Source of the DNA: Oscillospiraceae bacterium
GTDB taxonomy: Bacteria > Bacillota > Clostridia > Oscillospirales > Ruminococcaceae
DNA length: 45,992 bases
Direction: 5' to 3'
Assembly (NCBI GenBank): GCA_009783205.1
Contig: WRHO01000013.1
Coordinates: 1 to 45,992 of the forward strand
Below, in pieces: positions 38,911 to 45,992 of this stretch. The notes beneath the pieces were generated by a model. The model had not been told where the DNA came from. It saw only the letters and a list, made by a program, of their open reading frames with translations, and ran no database searches. The position numbers were made by a program, and so were the translations under genes. Numbering within the stretch: position 1 is the stretch's first letter; every line of letters begins with the position of its first letter.

Positions 38911-41229
38911 TTATTCGTTCATTTCTTTCATCATATTTTTAATCAAATCCTCGGCATTATCGCACAGTTGGGCGGCGGTCTCGGAGGAGAGGCTCTCGGC
39001 AAAAAGGAAGAGGGAATTGCCGCGTTTAGCCGAGCGAATGAGAACATTCTCGCGACTGTCGCCGATTAAAACGCCCTCCCCTTTGCCGCAACCCGTTTCG
39101 CAAAGGCGGGAGATAATGCGTTGTGGGGGACAGTTGATTGCGACCTCACGCCGTACAGAAGCAAATTGGGGGATTGCTTTAACGGCGGCAGAAATGCTCA
39201 TACCGCTTGTCGAAAGCTCTCTCAAAACGGTCAACGCGAGAACGGCTCCGTCCCGCAAAAACGGCTGTCGCGCCGCCAACTCGCGTGCATACTCGTCGCG
39301 AGAGTCATTTGAGCAAAGGAAATAGCGGTGGATTTGCCTACCATAGCTTGCCGCGAGAAAATCGGCGGCGGCGGCGAAGTCATTAGGAAGCGCGACGTCG
39401 TTTCCGTTCTTCATAACGGCGGCGGCGGCAAGCAAAAGTAGCTGTTCATAACCGACTTTTACGTTGCCCTCGGTGTACATCTCCGCCTTAGCCCCCCCAT
39501 CGGTCAGCGTTACAACAATCACCTCGTCCCCCGACGAATTGTCGCGGTGTATCGACTCAAAAACGGGGGAAAGGCTTTGGGAGAGGTGAACATTGTCGGA
39601 GTTGAGCTTAACCCTGTAGCGACTTTTAAACCCGGTATAACGGTACAACATTGAGGTGTAAAACCGCTCAAACCCGAAGCCGCCATCGCCGTCAAACAAA
39701 GAATGGATTTTACCGAAGCCGTTGCGGTCGGCGTTCTTGTACTCCGAGCGCGCAACGGCGGCTTCGAGTCTACGCTCCTCCTGCCGCGTCAAATAAAGTC
39801 CGCCGCTCCCGAGAATCTCAATCTCGGTCAATAATCCGCAGCTTACCTGGGCGAGTATACCGCAATTGAGCAAACCCGCCGCATAAATCAACTGTGGGAG
39901 AGGGGCGGTTCCTATATCGAATACATCTGCGCCCGCGCCGGACGCACCGGCGAGAATTGCGTGCTTCATGGCGACAGAGGCGTTGTCTTCATCTGAAGAA
40001 ACGGCGATTCGCCGCGAATTAACGCCCGTGGATGTTACGGCTAAAGCCGCACCGAGCCGCGAACAAAGCTCGGGTGTAATATCGGCGTTGGTTTCCCCGA
40101 CAATGCCGCTGTCCGACAACTCGGCGGATGCCGCCCTGTTACCGTACTTGACATCTCGGGTGATATTCGCCCCGGGCGGTACGCTCTTATCGTTCCAAAC
40201 CTTGACGCCACCCGAAACAATCGCCTCGCGCCCGATTATACAGCCCTCGCCGATTACGCTCCCCTCATACGCGCTCGACGAATGAAGAAGGCGCGCCCCC
40301 CGACAGATAATCGCGCCGTTTACGGTCGCGCCGTCTGATATAAACGCCGAATCGAGTACAACCGAATTGATGAGCTTGACATTACTTCCTATACTCACAT
40401 TGTCGCCTATGACGCATGAATCAATCCGCGTCCCCGTCCCCATATCGACGTTTTGCCCGATATAGCTGTTTCCGTGAATACGAGCTTTATCAATGTGACA
40501 CCTGACCTTGCCCGAAATAATATCGAACTGACTTTGCATATAGGTCGAAAAGTCGCCTATATCGCACCAATATCCGCGCTCCTCGTGCGCGTGCATAGGG
40601 CGGTTATCGTTGAGCATTTTCGCGAAGACATCTCGCGCAAAATCACATGGCGCATTGTCCGGTATAAGCTCCATTACGGCGGGGGAAAGAACATACACCC
40701 CCGTATTCGCACAATCGTCAATACAACTCAAATAGGACGGCTTTTCCGAAAACCCCGTTATTCTTCCGTCTCGACTCTTCTCGGTGAGTACAAGACCGTA
40801 TTCGCGCGGGTCGTCAACCCTCTTGGTGATAATAGTCGCCTGTGCGTTCGTTTCCTTGTGTCGGCGAATTGCGGCGGTCAAATTAAAATCACACAATGCG
40901 TCGCCGCTGATTACAAGAAAATCATCGGGAGAGGCGGAGTTGAACATTTTGAAAGCCTTCTTGACGCAACCCGCCGTTCCGAGCGGCGAATCCTCGTGCG
41001 AAAATCGAAGGCGTATGCCTTTATAGCGACCGTTTTCAAACAATTGCTCAATTTGTTCCGCTTTATAACCGAGCGTGAATATAGCCTCGTCAAACCCATG
41101 TTCATCAAGTAAATCGAGTATATAATTAACAACGGGGCGACCGCAAAGAAGACTAAGCGGCTTCGGAACGGAACAGGTCAGGGGGCGCAGCCTCGTCCCC
41201 TGCCCCCCCGCCATGATGATTGCTTTCAT
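38911..41229 (-). CDS. Sugar-phosphate nucleotidyltransferase fused to a degenerate phosphomannomutase-like domain
   Basis: The 772-residue protein starts with an NTP-transferase domain (MKAIIMAGGQGTRLRPLTC, PKPLSLLCGRPVV, DFLVISGDALCDFN, ITGFSEKPS, YWCDIGDFSTYM). A left-handed beta-helix region (~240-355, IGDNVSIGSNVKLINSVVL) follows, then a phosphomannomutase-like domain (~375-772). It resembles clostridial mannose-1-phosphate guanylyltransferase/PMM fusions. In the mutase part the phosphoserine loop (TASHNP in active enzymes) is AQVSCGLL and the DxDxDR metal loop appears as VTLTDGGAKA, so that half is probably structural or regulatory. ATG 41229 has AAAGGGTG 9 nt upstream. Likely supplies an activated sugar for envelope glycans. 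Confidence 0.82.
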   Translation of the reverse strand: MKAIIMAGGQGTRLRPLTCSVPKPLSLLCGRPVVNYILDLLDEHGFDEAIFTLGYKAEQIEQLFENGRYKGIRLRFSHEDSPLGTAGCVKKAFKMFNSASPDDFLVISGDALCDFNLTAAIRRHKETNAQATIITKRVDDPREYGLVLTEKSRDGRITGFSEKPSYLSCIDDCANTGVYVLSPAVMELIPDNAPCDFARDVFAKMLNDNRPMHAHEERGYWCDIGDFSTYMQSQFDIISGKVRCHIDKARIHGNSYIGQNVDMGTGTRIDSCVIGDNVSIGSNVKLINSVVLDSAFISDGATVNGAIICRGARLLHSSSAYEGSVIGEGCIIGREAIVSGGVKVWNDKSVPPGANITRDVKYGNRAASAELSDSGIVGETNADITPELCSRLGAALAVTSTGVNSRRIAVSSDEDNASVAMKHAILAGASGAGADVFDIGTAPLPQLIYAAGLLNCGILAQVSCGLLTEIEILGSGGLYLTRQEERRLEAAVARSEYKNADRNGFGKIHSLFDGDGGFGFERFYTSMLYRYTGFKSRYRVKLNSDNVHLSQSLSPVFESIHRDNSSGDEVIVVTLTDGGAKAEMYTEGNVKVGYEQLLLLAAAAVMKNGNDVALPNDFAAAADFLAASYGRQIHRYFLCSNDSRDEYARELAARQPFLRDGAVLALTVLRELSTSGMSISAAVKAIPQFASVRREVAINCPPQRIISRLCETGCGKGEGVLIGDSRENVLIRSAKRGNSLFLFAESLSSETAAQLCDNAEDLIKNMMKEMNE

Positions 41230-41325
41230 ATAATAAAACACCCTTTCTTATTTTAGTCTTATTTAGCTTAATGCTTATTATTACGGAAAACACAGGTAAT
41301 ATTCGTATAGTTGATACAATCCCTA

Positions 41326-41354
41326 TTGACAAGGTTGAAAAAATGTGATATAAT
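41326..41354 (+). promoter_or_regulatory. Promoter of the membrane glycan operon
   Basis: TTGACA (41326-41331), 17-bp spacer, TATAAT (41349-41354), 53 bp before the DUF2079 ATG. Confidence 0.9.
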
Positions 41355-41407
41355 CCCTAATAATATAAGGAATATTAATATAACTATAATTATTAAAAGG
41401 ATAGAGA

Positions 41408-43240
41408 ATGATAGAGAAAAGAATATTCAAAATCATAGATTTCCTCAAGGTTTATACAACATTTCCGCTGTTAATAACGTCGTTTTTTGCGACAAACACG
41501 ATTATGTTAGTAATCTTTAGGCTCAAAAGTGAAACCGAAACGCCACATTCGTTTTGGAACGAGTTCTTTATACGCGAATTTGCCGAGAATATAAGCACAA
41601 TGTTTGCCGTTTCGATTTTCATATCGGTTACGTTGGTATTTATGGGTATGAACCGCGTATTCCCCAAATTAATAAGAATGAACCCGTTTTTTCTGTTTAT
41701 GAGCGGCTTAATATATTTCACCTTAGCGATACACATGACCCGCCCCGACACCACCTTTACATTAAGCGCGGTGGCGGTTATGGCGGCTATTACTATATAT
41801 ATGGCGTCAAAAAGCGGTAGTCTTCCCGGGCTTCCCACCGTCGGGTTAAGGATAATACTCGTCGTTTTATTTGCGGCGTTGACCGTGTTCATCGGTGTGG
41901 CGACGGTTTTCCGCTATCTGACGTTTAATTCTCCGAACTATGATTTCGGGATTTTCTCGCAAATGTTTGAATATATGAGGACGACGGGTATCCCTTATAC
42001 AACCTGTGAGCGCGATATGCTTTTATCGCATTTCTCGGTACACGTTTCCCCTGCGTTCTATTTAATACTGCCCATATACGCGCTTTTCCCGTCCCCGATT
42101 ACGTTACAAATTGTACAGGCGGTTATTGTCGCGTCGGCGTTGTTTCCGCTTTACTTACTGTGCCGACATAAAAAGCTTCCGAATACGGCGACCCTTCTCG
42201 TATTGGTCACATTCGCGCTTTACCCCGCATTAGCCGGCGGGACAATGTTTGATATTCACGAGAATATGTTCCTTACGGCGTTCATGATGTGGTTGCTGTA
42301 CTTCATAGAAAAGACGGACGAAAACGAAAAAATGCGAATAGGCGTTTTCATCTTCGCTCTCCTTACGTTCGCCGTGAAGGAGACGACCCCGATTGAGGTT
42401 GCGGTAGTAGCTTTATATGTAATAATCGGAAAGAAAAAGTATAAACTCGGAATTGAGCTTTTGGCTCTTTCGATAGCGAGCTTTGTCCTTTCGCTTTGGC
42501 TGCTCTCCGAATTCGGAAACGGGGTAATGGCGGGGTCGAGACTCGGCGTATATGCCGACGACGGAAGTATGGCGGGGGTAATAAGGGCTGTTTTACTGAA
42601 CCCGTCGTTCGTATTAAACCAAATGTTCACCGAAGAAAAGATTATGTATATGGTGTTCATGATGCTCCCGCTTTCCTTGTTGCCGTTTATCAGCAAGAAA
42701 GGGGCGAACTATATATTGCTCATTCCGTGCATACTGATGAACATTATGCCGTCGTGGCCCTATCAATACAGTATCACGTTTCATTATAACTTCGGAAATT
42801 GCGCGATATTCTTCTACCTTTTTGTAATCAACTATTGTAACTTGGATTTAAAATCGTATAAATTGAAAAAGTTCGTTTTAGTCTTTTCAATGGCGGCGTC
42901 GCTTTTGTTGTTCACGTCTGAAATATGGGGAAGGCGCGATATAGTCAAAACATATAATAAAAATGCAGAAACGCTCGCTCTAATGCGCGAAACAATGGCG
43001 GAGGTTCCCGAAGACGCATCCGTAGCGACCTCTACCTTCTTACTCCCGCATATGTATAAGAATAAAATCCTTTACGATTTTGATACGGCGGAAAAAGAAG
43101 CCGAGAGGGGAACCGAATATATAATATTGGATATACGCGGAGGAGAAAGCCGCATACCCGAGATAGAGGAACACGGTTATTACGTCAAAATAAAACATGA
43201 TAATGTAATCGTCGTAATGGCATTAAACAGTGTACAATAA
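41408..43240 (+). CDS. DUF2079 polytopic membrane protein
   Basis: This 610-residue protein has about 13 hydrophobic segments. An extracytoplasmic loop begins after the fifth segment with NSPNYDFGIFSQMFEYMRTT and SHFSVHVSPAFYLILPIYAL, both diagnostic of DUF2079. Later comes GTMFDIHENMFLTAFMMW. The fold is GT-C-like with Asp/His in the first loops, so lipid-linked glycosyl transfer is plausible; no member's activity is known to me. AAAAGGATAGAGA precedes the ATG. It is cotranscribed with the GT39-like gene (22 bp apart) and the PAP2 gene. Confidence 0.85.
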   Translation: MIEKRIFKIIDFLKVYTTFPLLITSFFATNTIMLVIFRLKSETETPHSFWNEFFIREFAENISTMFAVSIFISVTLVFMGMNRVFPKLIRMNPFFLFMSGLIYFTLAIHMTRPDTTFTLSAVAVMAAITIYMASKSGSLPGLPTVGLRIILVVLFAALTVFIGVATVFRYLTFNSPNYDFGIFSQMFEYMRTTGIPYTTCERDMLLSHFSVHVSPAFYLILPIYALFPSPITLQIVQAVIVASALFPLYLLCRHKKLPNTATLLVLVTFALYPALAGGTMFDIHENMFLTAFMMWLLYFIEKTDENEKMRIGVFIFALLTFAVKETTPIEVAVVALYVIIGKKKYKLGIELLALSIASFVLSLWLLSEFGNGVMAGSRLGVYADDGSMAGVIRAVLLNPSFVLNQMFTEEKIMYMVFMMLPLSLLPFISKKGANYILLIPCILMNIMPSWPYQYSITFHYNFGNCAIFFYLFVINYCNLDLKSYKLKKFVLVFSMAASLLLFTSEIWGRRDIVKTYNKNAETLALMRETMAEVPEDASVATSTFLLPHMYKNKILYDFDTAEKEAERGTEYIILDIRGGESRIPEIEEHGYYVKIKHDNVIVVMALNSVQ

Positions 43241-43262
43241 CGAAAGGTTTGAATAAATCATT

Positions 43263-45023
43263 ATGAAAAAAGCGGCAAACACGGGGTTTTATATTATAAT
43301 CATATTAACGCTTTTATTCGCGTCGTTTTTAAGCGTTATAAGTATGTTTCAAACGGTAGATATGAACACCGATAACGATTGGCTCGAAAACGTAGAGTTT
43401 AATTATAACGCGCCAATATTGAGCTGGATTGTGATTTTGGTCGTAGCGGGGTTGTTCTTATTTTTGTACAGATTTTGCAAAAATCGCTCAACGCTTTTAT
43501 ATGAATACAGAGAGCCTATTTTGGATAAGCTTCCGATTGCCTTGGCGTTTTTCGTCTTCGTAATGGGAATAAATTGGGTATACTCGGCACAGGTTTTTCC
43601 GACTCATGACTCGTGGTATATGATAAATGCCGCGCAAACGCTTTCTAAAGGCGATTATTCCTTTATAACGCTCGAAAGCGAAGCATATTTTCATCGTTTC
43701 CCGTTACAGCTCGGATATGTTTTTTTTAACGAAATCATTATTCGCTTTTTTAGGGTGTTTGGCGAAGCGGAAACGACAATATATTTACAATGTATTAACG
43801 TCCTTATGCTCGCTGTAGCATACATGGGGCTTGTAAACATAACAAAGCTTACCTTCCAAAAAAACGCGGTGACGCTTTTCACGTCTCTGCTTTTATTCAT
43901 ATGCTTTCAACCGGTCATGTTTACCACGCTATTGAACGGAAGCACACCGGGCTTTATGTTTGCCGTCCTCGCTATATGGTTCTTATTAAAGTTTTTTAAA
44001 GAGTATAAGCTCGGATACGGAGTCTTGTCTTCGGTTTTTGTGGGATTGGCTGTTTGGTTAAGGCACAGTAATATTATTGTACTTGTCTCTTTTTGTATAA
44101 TCATTATATTGAATTTGTTAAAGCGCAATATATTTAAAAAAGCCCCGCGTATAATGTTCAAATCAATAACGGTTTTGTTATTGGCTGTCATATTCGGCTC
44201 GGTAATAACCTCGCTTACCATTTGGCAATACGAAAAACGCGCAAATATCGAAATGTCTGACGGGGTACCCACAACCGCATATTTGCTTATGGGGTTTAAT
44301 GAGGCGGGAATCGCCCCGGGGTGGCATAATTCGAGTCCCTTCGGCGCGTATGGCGATAATGACCGAAACAAATCTGCGGCGGCGGCTCAAAATATGGAGG
44401 CGTTTAGAGAACGCTTGAAGGAATTGAGCGAAGACCCGAGCTACACAATGGACTTTTTCTTCCACAAATTTACGAGCCAATGGAACGAACCGACCTACCA
44501 AAGCATATGGACGAATCAAGTTCGCGGCTACAATGAAGATAAAACCGGGATAGCCGCTTATGTTTGCGACCCCGATGAAGGTGAACAATCGACAAAAAAG
44601 TTTCTCTCTTTATATAACACTTTTATTTTTACAATGTTTTCGGCGGGTTTGATTTTTATGCTGAAAAAACGTGAAAATAAAATCGTTTTCGCGCTTTTCC
44701 CGTTGATAATATTAGGCGGTTTTTTGTATCATATATTGCTTGAAGCGAAGTCGCAATTCTCTATTTTCTACTTTGTAATGATGCTTCCTGTTGCCGGATA
44801 CGGATTGTTTAATGTTGTTAAGCTTCTTGAAAAATGGACTATAGAAGAGGATAAGTATTACCTAATGGTAATACCTAAATACTATCTCCAAATTCCCGTT
44901 GAAAAGAAATATGAAATACAAATTTTCAAAAAAGACTTCCTTAAAACGGTAAGAGATGATTATAAAGCCTCCTCCGCACCCGACATCGACAATGAGAAAG
45001 ACGAGCAAAATGAAAATTCTTGA
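43263..45023 (+). CDS. GT-C type membrane glycosyltransferase-like protein
   Basis: This 586-residue protein has about 11-12 membrane segments. The first large loop after TM3 contains VFPTHDSWYMINAAQTLSKG, with an Asp where ArnT/PMT-type (GT39/GT83) enzymes carry their catalytic Asp, and later FHRFPLQLGYVFFNEIIIRF. A C-terminal ~70-residue cytoplasmic tail is charged. It probably transfers a sugar from a polyprenyl phosphate donor to an outside acceptor. CGAAAGG precedes the ATG. Its 3' end overlaps the PAP2 gene by 14 bp. Confidence 0.78.
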   Translation: MKKAANTGFYIIIILTLLFASFLSVISMFQTVDMNTDNDWLENVEFNYNAPILSWIVILVVAGLFLFLYRFCKNRSTLLYEYREPILDKLPIALAFFVFVMGINWVYSAQVFPTHDSWYMINAAQTLSKGDYSFITLESEAYFHRFPLQLGYVFFNEIIIRFFRVFGEAETTIYLQCINVLMLAVAYMGLVNITKLTFQKNAVTLFTSLLLFICFQPVMFTTLLNGSTPGFMFAVLAIWFLLKFFKEYKLGYGVLSSVFVGLAVWLRHSNIIVLVSFCIIIILNLLKRNIFKKAPRIMFKSITVLLLAVIFGSVITSLTIWQYEKRANIEMSDGVPTTAYLLMGFNEAGIAPGWHNSSPFGAYGDNDRNKSAAAAQNMEAFRERLKELSEDPSYTMDFFFHKFTSQWNEPTYQSIWTNQVRGYNEDKTGIAAYVCDPDEGEQSTKKFLSLYNTFIFTMFSAGLIFMLKKRENKIVFALFPLIILGGFLYHILLEAKSQFSIFYFVMMLPVAGYGLFNVVKLLEKWTIEEDKYYLMVIPKYYLQIPVEKKYEIQIFKKDFLKTVRDDYKASSAPDIDNEKDEQNENS

Positions 45024-45519
45024 TTTTATTCAAAACAACATCAGAAACGAATTTCTCGATGTATTAATGCAAATAGTGACCCATATCGGCGACTACGGAC
45101 TAATATGGCTGATTACCGCAATTGTTCTAATCGCAATAAAAAAACACCGCGCTTGCGGAATCATAATGGCGGTGTCGCTTTTACTGTGTCTTTTAATCGG
45201 GAACATTATGCTTAAACCGCTGATAGCGCGTCCACGCCCGTTTAGCGAAAATTCGACAATAACGCTTTTAATCGCCCCCCCGTCGGATTATTCGTTTCCG
45301 TCGGGACACACCATGTCTTCGTTTGCCGCGACAACGGTGCTGTTTCTTTCGAGTCTCGGAAGGTATATAAAAATACCCGCGCTTATACTTTCGACAACAA
45401 TTGCCTTTTCGCGTTTATACCTATATGTGCATTATCCGTCGGACGTACTCGCGGGGGCGTTAATGGGCATTATATGCGGCGTTATCGCTTATCTCGGGTT
45501 AAAAACTCGTTTTGAGTAA
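45010..45519 (+). CDS. PAP2 family phosphatase, probable polyprenyl-diphosphate phosphatase
   Basis: This protein (169 residues) has about five membrane segments and the three PAP2 phosphatase motifs: KPLIARPRP, the PSGHTMSS box (YSFPSGHTMSS) and SRLYLYVHYPSDVLAG. Members with this size hydrolyse undecaprenyl diphosphate or lipid phosphates. ATG 45010 is used because the protein then begins MKILDFIQNNIRN, a typical PAP2 start; the frame extends to 44956 inside the upstream gene. Grouping with two GT-C-like proteins suggests recycling of the lipid carrier they use. Confidence 0.9.
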   Translation: MKILDFIQNNIRNEFLDVLMQIVTHIGDYGLIWLITAIVLIAIKKHRACGIIMAVSLLLCLLIGNIMLKPLIARPRPFSENSTITLLIAPPSDYSFPSGHTMSSFAATTVLFLSSLGRYIKIPALILSTTIAFSRLYLYVHYPSDVLAGALMGIICGVIAYLGLKTRFE

Positions 45520-45539
45520 TTTTACAATGACCGACTAAA

Positions 45540-45569
45540 ATTCCCGATGGTTTAATCACCATCGGGAAT
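45540..45569 (+). terminator. Terminator of the glycan operon
   Basis: ATTCCCGATGGT-ttaatc-ACCATCGGGAAT is a perfect 12-bp stem followed by ATATTATTTCTT, 20 bp after the PAP2 stop. It would also serve the minus-strand fragment at 45593. Confidence 0.88.
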
Positions 45570-45592
45570 ATATTATTTCTTCTCGTTTAACT

Positions 45593-45883
45593 TTACCACT
45601 CGCTCCCGTCGGTCAACCCCACAAGATATAATAATATCTCAATCCCGCAGAAGATTGTCGGTTCGCCCGACGACTTACCGGCGGGGCTTAATAATAAAGC
45701 CGCTTGGTTGTCGGTCGCTTTACTCGGCATTTTTACAAGGTGTAAAAGAATTTCAACGAAACAGAATATTGTAGGCTCTTCTGCGGCGATGCCTTGTGAA
45801 GAAATAATACCTTTCTTATACTCGGGTGTTACAGTCGTCGTGGTTGGTTCAGTGGTAGTTATGGTCGGCTCTGTTGATGTTTG
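45593..45883 (-). pseudogene. 3' remnant of a secreted protein with the PTIFC C-terminal module
   Basis: The minus-strand frame is open for 96 codons without a start. It has a Thr/Pro linker (STEPTITTTEPTTTTVTPEY), then repeat 1 AAEEPTIFCFVEILLHLV + KMPSKATDN, then repeat 2 SSGEPTIFCGIEILLYLV + GLTDGSEW and stop. It is clearly homologous to the end of the GH9 protein. A stop codon at 45884-45886 and unrelated A+T-rich DNA replace the upstream part, so the catalytic domain has been lost, unless the assembly is wrong at this junction. The hairpin at 45540 lies downstream. Confidence 0.8.
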
Positions 45884-45992
45884 TTAATGCTATAATAAAA
45901 ACCAGCCAAACCAAGGGGTCAATATAATTAAAAAACCAGCCATTCAAACAATAAAAAACTTCCAAAAACTGACAAAAAATGATATGATGTCA
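45884..45992. repeat. A+T-rich end segment with a repeated AAAAACCAGCCA
   Basis: AAAAACCAGCCA occurs at 45897-45908 and 45931-45942 with 22 bp between. No gene is visible to the window edge. It abuts the break in the fragment above and could be the end of a mobile element, but no inverted termini or transposase are within the window. Confidence 0.5.

Noticed and set aside
1-45992. CRISPR array
   Set aside because: No regularly spaced 25-40 bp repeats and no cas genes are present.

Overview
The window looks like part of a chromosome from an anaerobic, endospore-forming, cellulose-degrading member of the Clostridia (Oscillospiraceae/Ruminococcaceae-like). Evidence: sipL and spoIVA behind a sigma-E-type promoter, ireB, whiA, CheV, an HD-GYP protein, a large secreted GH9 cellulase with Thr/Pro linkers, AGGAGG-type ribosome binding sites and mostly A+T-rich intergenic DNA. 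No ribosomal RNA, CRISPR array or complete insertion sequence was found. Family names come from reading motifs in the translated sequence; no database search was run.

Layout. 1-2160: a shredded mobile region in which fragments of a ParA-type ATPase, a tyrosine recombinase, phage tail/baseplate proteins (gpD-, gpV- and gpU-like) and an amidase are joined end to end around an apparently intact yefM-yoeB toxin-antitoxin pair with a textbook promoter/operator. 2162-10422: tRNA-His and tRNA-Arg, an HD-GYP protein, a zinc-ribbon protein, a decayed tRNA, ireB, a PdaA-like deacetylase lipoprotein, an orphan MsmK/UgpC ATPase, a DUF4830 protein, a YabE-like G5/3D protein and CheV. 10550-20477: tRNA-Ser with a structured downstream RNA, then housekeeping genes: dTMP kinase, DUF2156, DJ-1, 5-formyl-THF cyclo-ligase, mltG, a U32 (TrhP-like) protein, a short whiA, pfkA, a folT-like gene, proC and an SCP2-domain protein. 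20483-23867: sipL-spoIVA.

23960-27547 is the most unusual part. A stand-alone mini protein resembling the Spo0A DNA-binding domain, a seven-TM GHKL-type histidine kinase, two tandem 14-codon micro-ORFs (MSGFLSWFFRAMSF and MSGFLSWFFRAMAL) in a 91-bp duplication, a response regulator with a Spo0A-like output domain, and an XRE regulator lie together. Spo0A-box-like heptamers occur in their promoters. I propose a peptide-signalling circuit with a Spo0A-like output; this is inference.

27577-32545: a LuxR-type response regulator, a DesK/NarX-type kinase, two ABC-2 permeases and an ATPase, all on the minus strand, preceded by a 56-residue small protein and a terminator. 32623-37973: a tyrosine phenol-lyase-like enzyme and a 1245-residue GH9 enzyme with a cysteine-rich segment, a beta-sandwich-like module, two InlB-type repeats and an unrecognised duplicated C-terminal module built on PTIFCxIEILLYLV. 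The same module recurs in a truncated reading frame at 45593-45883. 37998-45569: a lipoprotein, a nucleotidyltransferase fused to a phosphomannomutase-like domain without catalytic motifs, and an operon of two multi-pass membrane proteins (DUF2079 and GT39-like) plus a PAP2 phosphatase, suggesting polyprenyl-linked cell-envelope glycan work.
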